Assembly (NCBI GenBank): GCA_031549925.1
Contig: JAVBPA010000055.1
Coordinates: 1 to 5,629 of the forward strand
Direction of reading: 5' to 3'
Source of the DNA: JAVBPA01 sp031549925
Lineage (GTDB): Bacteria; Bacillota; Clostridia; Oscillospirales; CAG-272
DNA length: 5,629 nt
Below the pieces are notes generated by a model, which was not told the origin of the DNA, did no database searches, and saw nothing but the letters and a program-made list of their open reading frames with translations. Numbering within the stretch: position 1 is the stretch's first letter; each line of letters starts with the position of its first letter. The position numbers were made by a program, and so were the translations under genes. Shown here piece by piece: positions 5,155 to 5,629 of the stretch.

Positions 5155-5629
5155 CCCGAGTTATTTTTACAAGAACTTTGATATCTTTTTTATGTCTTGT
5201 CAAGTGGTTTTCAAAATATCCGGCAACATCGTCAAAATCGATGATATCAGTTATCATCGGAGTTAAATCAAGTCCGCTTTTAACAATATAGTTTATAATC
5301 GGCGGAACAATATTAAGCTCGCCCATGATTCCACGCATAGTCAACCCTTTAAGAACTAAATTATTTAAAACAAGGTTGTTTATATTTGTTTCGTAAAAAC
5401 CTACAAGAGAAATAAATCCCCTCGGGCGTGTTATATCGATAGCCTGCTGTACTGTTGCAGGCGAACCGGAAGTCTCAATTGTAAAATCAACTCCGTTACC
5501 TGTTATTTCAATTATTTTTTCAACAGCATCCGCAGTTTTTATTTTTATAGTATGGGTAGCTCCGATTTTTTTTGCTGTTTCCAGTTTGGAATCTGTTCTT
5601 CCGATACAAACGACCGTTTTCGCTCCCAT
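5150..5629 (-). CDS. Zinc-type medium-chain (MDR) alcohol/polyol dehydrogenase, C-terminal part
   Basis: The window edge cuts this gene. The 159 visible codons are its C-terminal part, and the Met at the edge is almost certainly internal. What remains is the second half of the Rossmann cofactor domain and the closing segment: GAKTVVCIGRTDSKLETAKK (edge of beta-2 and the next helix), GVDFTIETSGSPATVQQA, RPRGFISLVGF, LVLKGLTMRGIMG, then a helical end. This order is typical of threonine/sorbitol-type MDR dehydrogenases. The zinc ligands lie in the missing N-terminal half, so metal use is inferred from family. The loop after beta-2 reads GRT, without the acidic residue that selects NAD, which hints at NADP(H). 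As first visible gene of the leftward set it would interconvert the aldehyde and the matching alcohol. Confidence 0.85.
   Translation of the reverse strand: MGAKTVVCIGRTDSKLETAKKIGATHTIKIKTADAVEKIIEITGNGVDFTIETSGSPATVQQAIDITRPRGFISLVGFYETNINNLVLNNLVLKGLTMRGIMGELNIVPPIINYIVKSGLDLTPMITDIIDFDDVAGYFENHLTRHKKDIKVLVKITRE

Overview
The window looks like a piece of an anaerobic, low-to-moderate GC Gram-positive (Clostridia-like) chromosome. The evidence is the AT-rich composition, an AGGAGG ribosome binding site, 4-base ATGA gene overlaps, and an acylating aldehyde dehydrogenase that closely resembles the clostridial succinate-semialdehyde dehydrogenase. The taxonomic call is inference from sequence style, not a database result.

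Layout. Bases 1-95 hold the last codons of a rightward gene, probably a uroporphyrinogen-decarboxylase-family protein. It converges on a leftward operon that fills the rest of the window. Between them, 73-298 carries two 95-base direct repeats with no gaps between them, each containing the same 19-base palindrome, followed by a partial third unit that is replaced by a strong 17-pair hairpin. Reading leftward from the right edge come: a zinc-type (MDR) alcohol/polyol dehydrogenase (5150-5629, cut by the window edge); a 92-base gap with a hairpin; a CoA-acylating aldehyde dehydrogenase (3686-5050); a 43-base gap; a succinyl-CoA-synthetase-type beta subunit (2524-3642); the matching alpha subunit (1661-2527, overlapping by 4 bases); and a membrane-anchored coiled-coil protein with a class-A beta-lactamase-like domain (294-1664, again overlapping by 4 bases).

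How the genes fit together. The first four leftward genes form a complete acid / acyl-CoA / aldehyde / alcohol interconversion module. The SucCD-like pair links an acid to CoA at the cost of ATP, or makes ATP in the other direction. The aldehyde dehydrogenase interconverts acyl-CoA and aldehyde, and the MDR enzyme interconverts aldehyde and alcohol. No other TCA-cycle gene is present. The alpha subunit departs from the canonical succinyl-CoA synthetase in two loops that line the acyl/CoA site, so the substrate may be an acid other than succinate. Candidates are succinate/4-hydroxybutyrate and C2 sulfonates such as sulfoacetate/isethionate; the sequence alone does not decide. The last gene is a cell-envelope serine hydrolase that is apparently translationally coupled to the metabolic genes, and I cannot explain that coupling biochemically.
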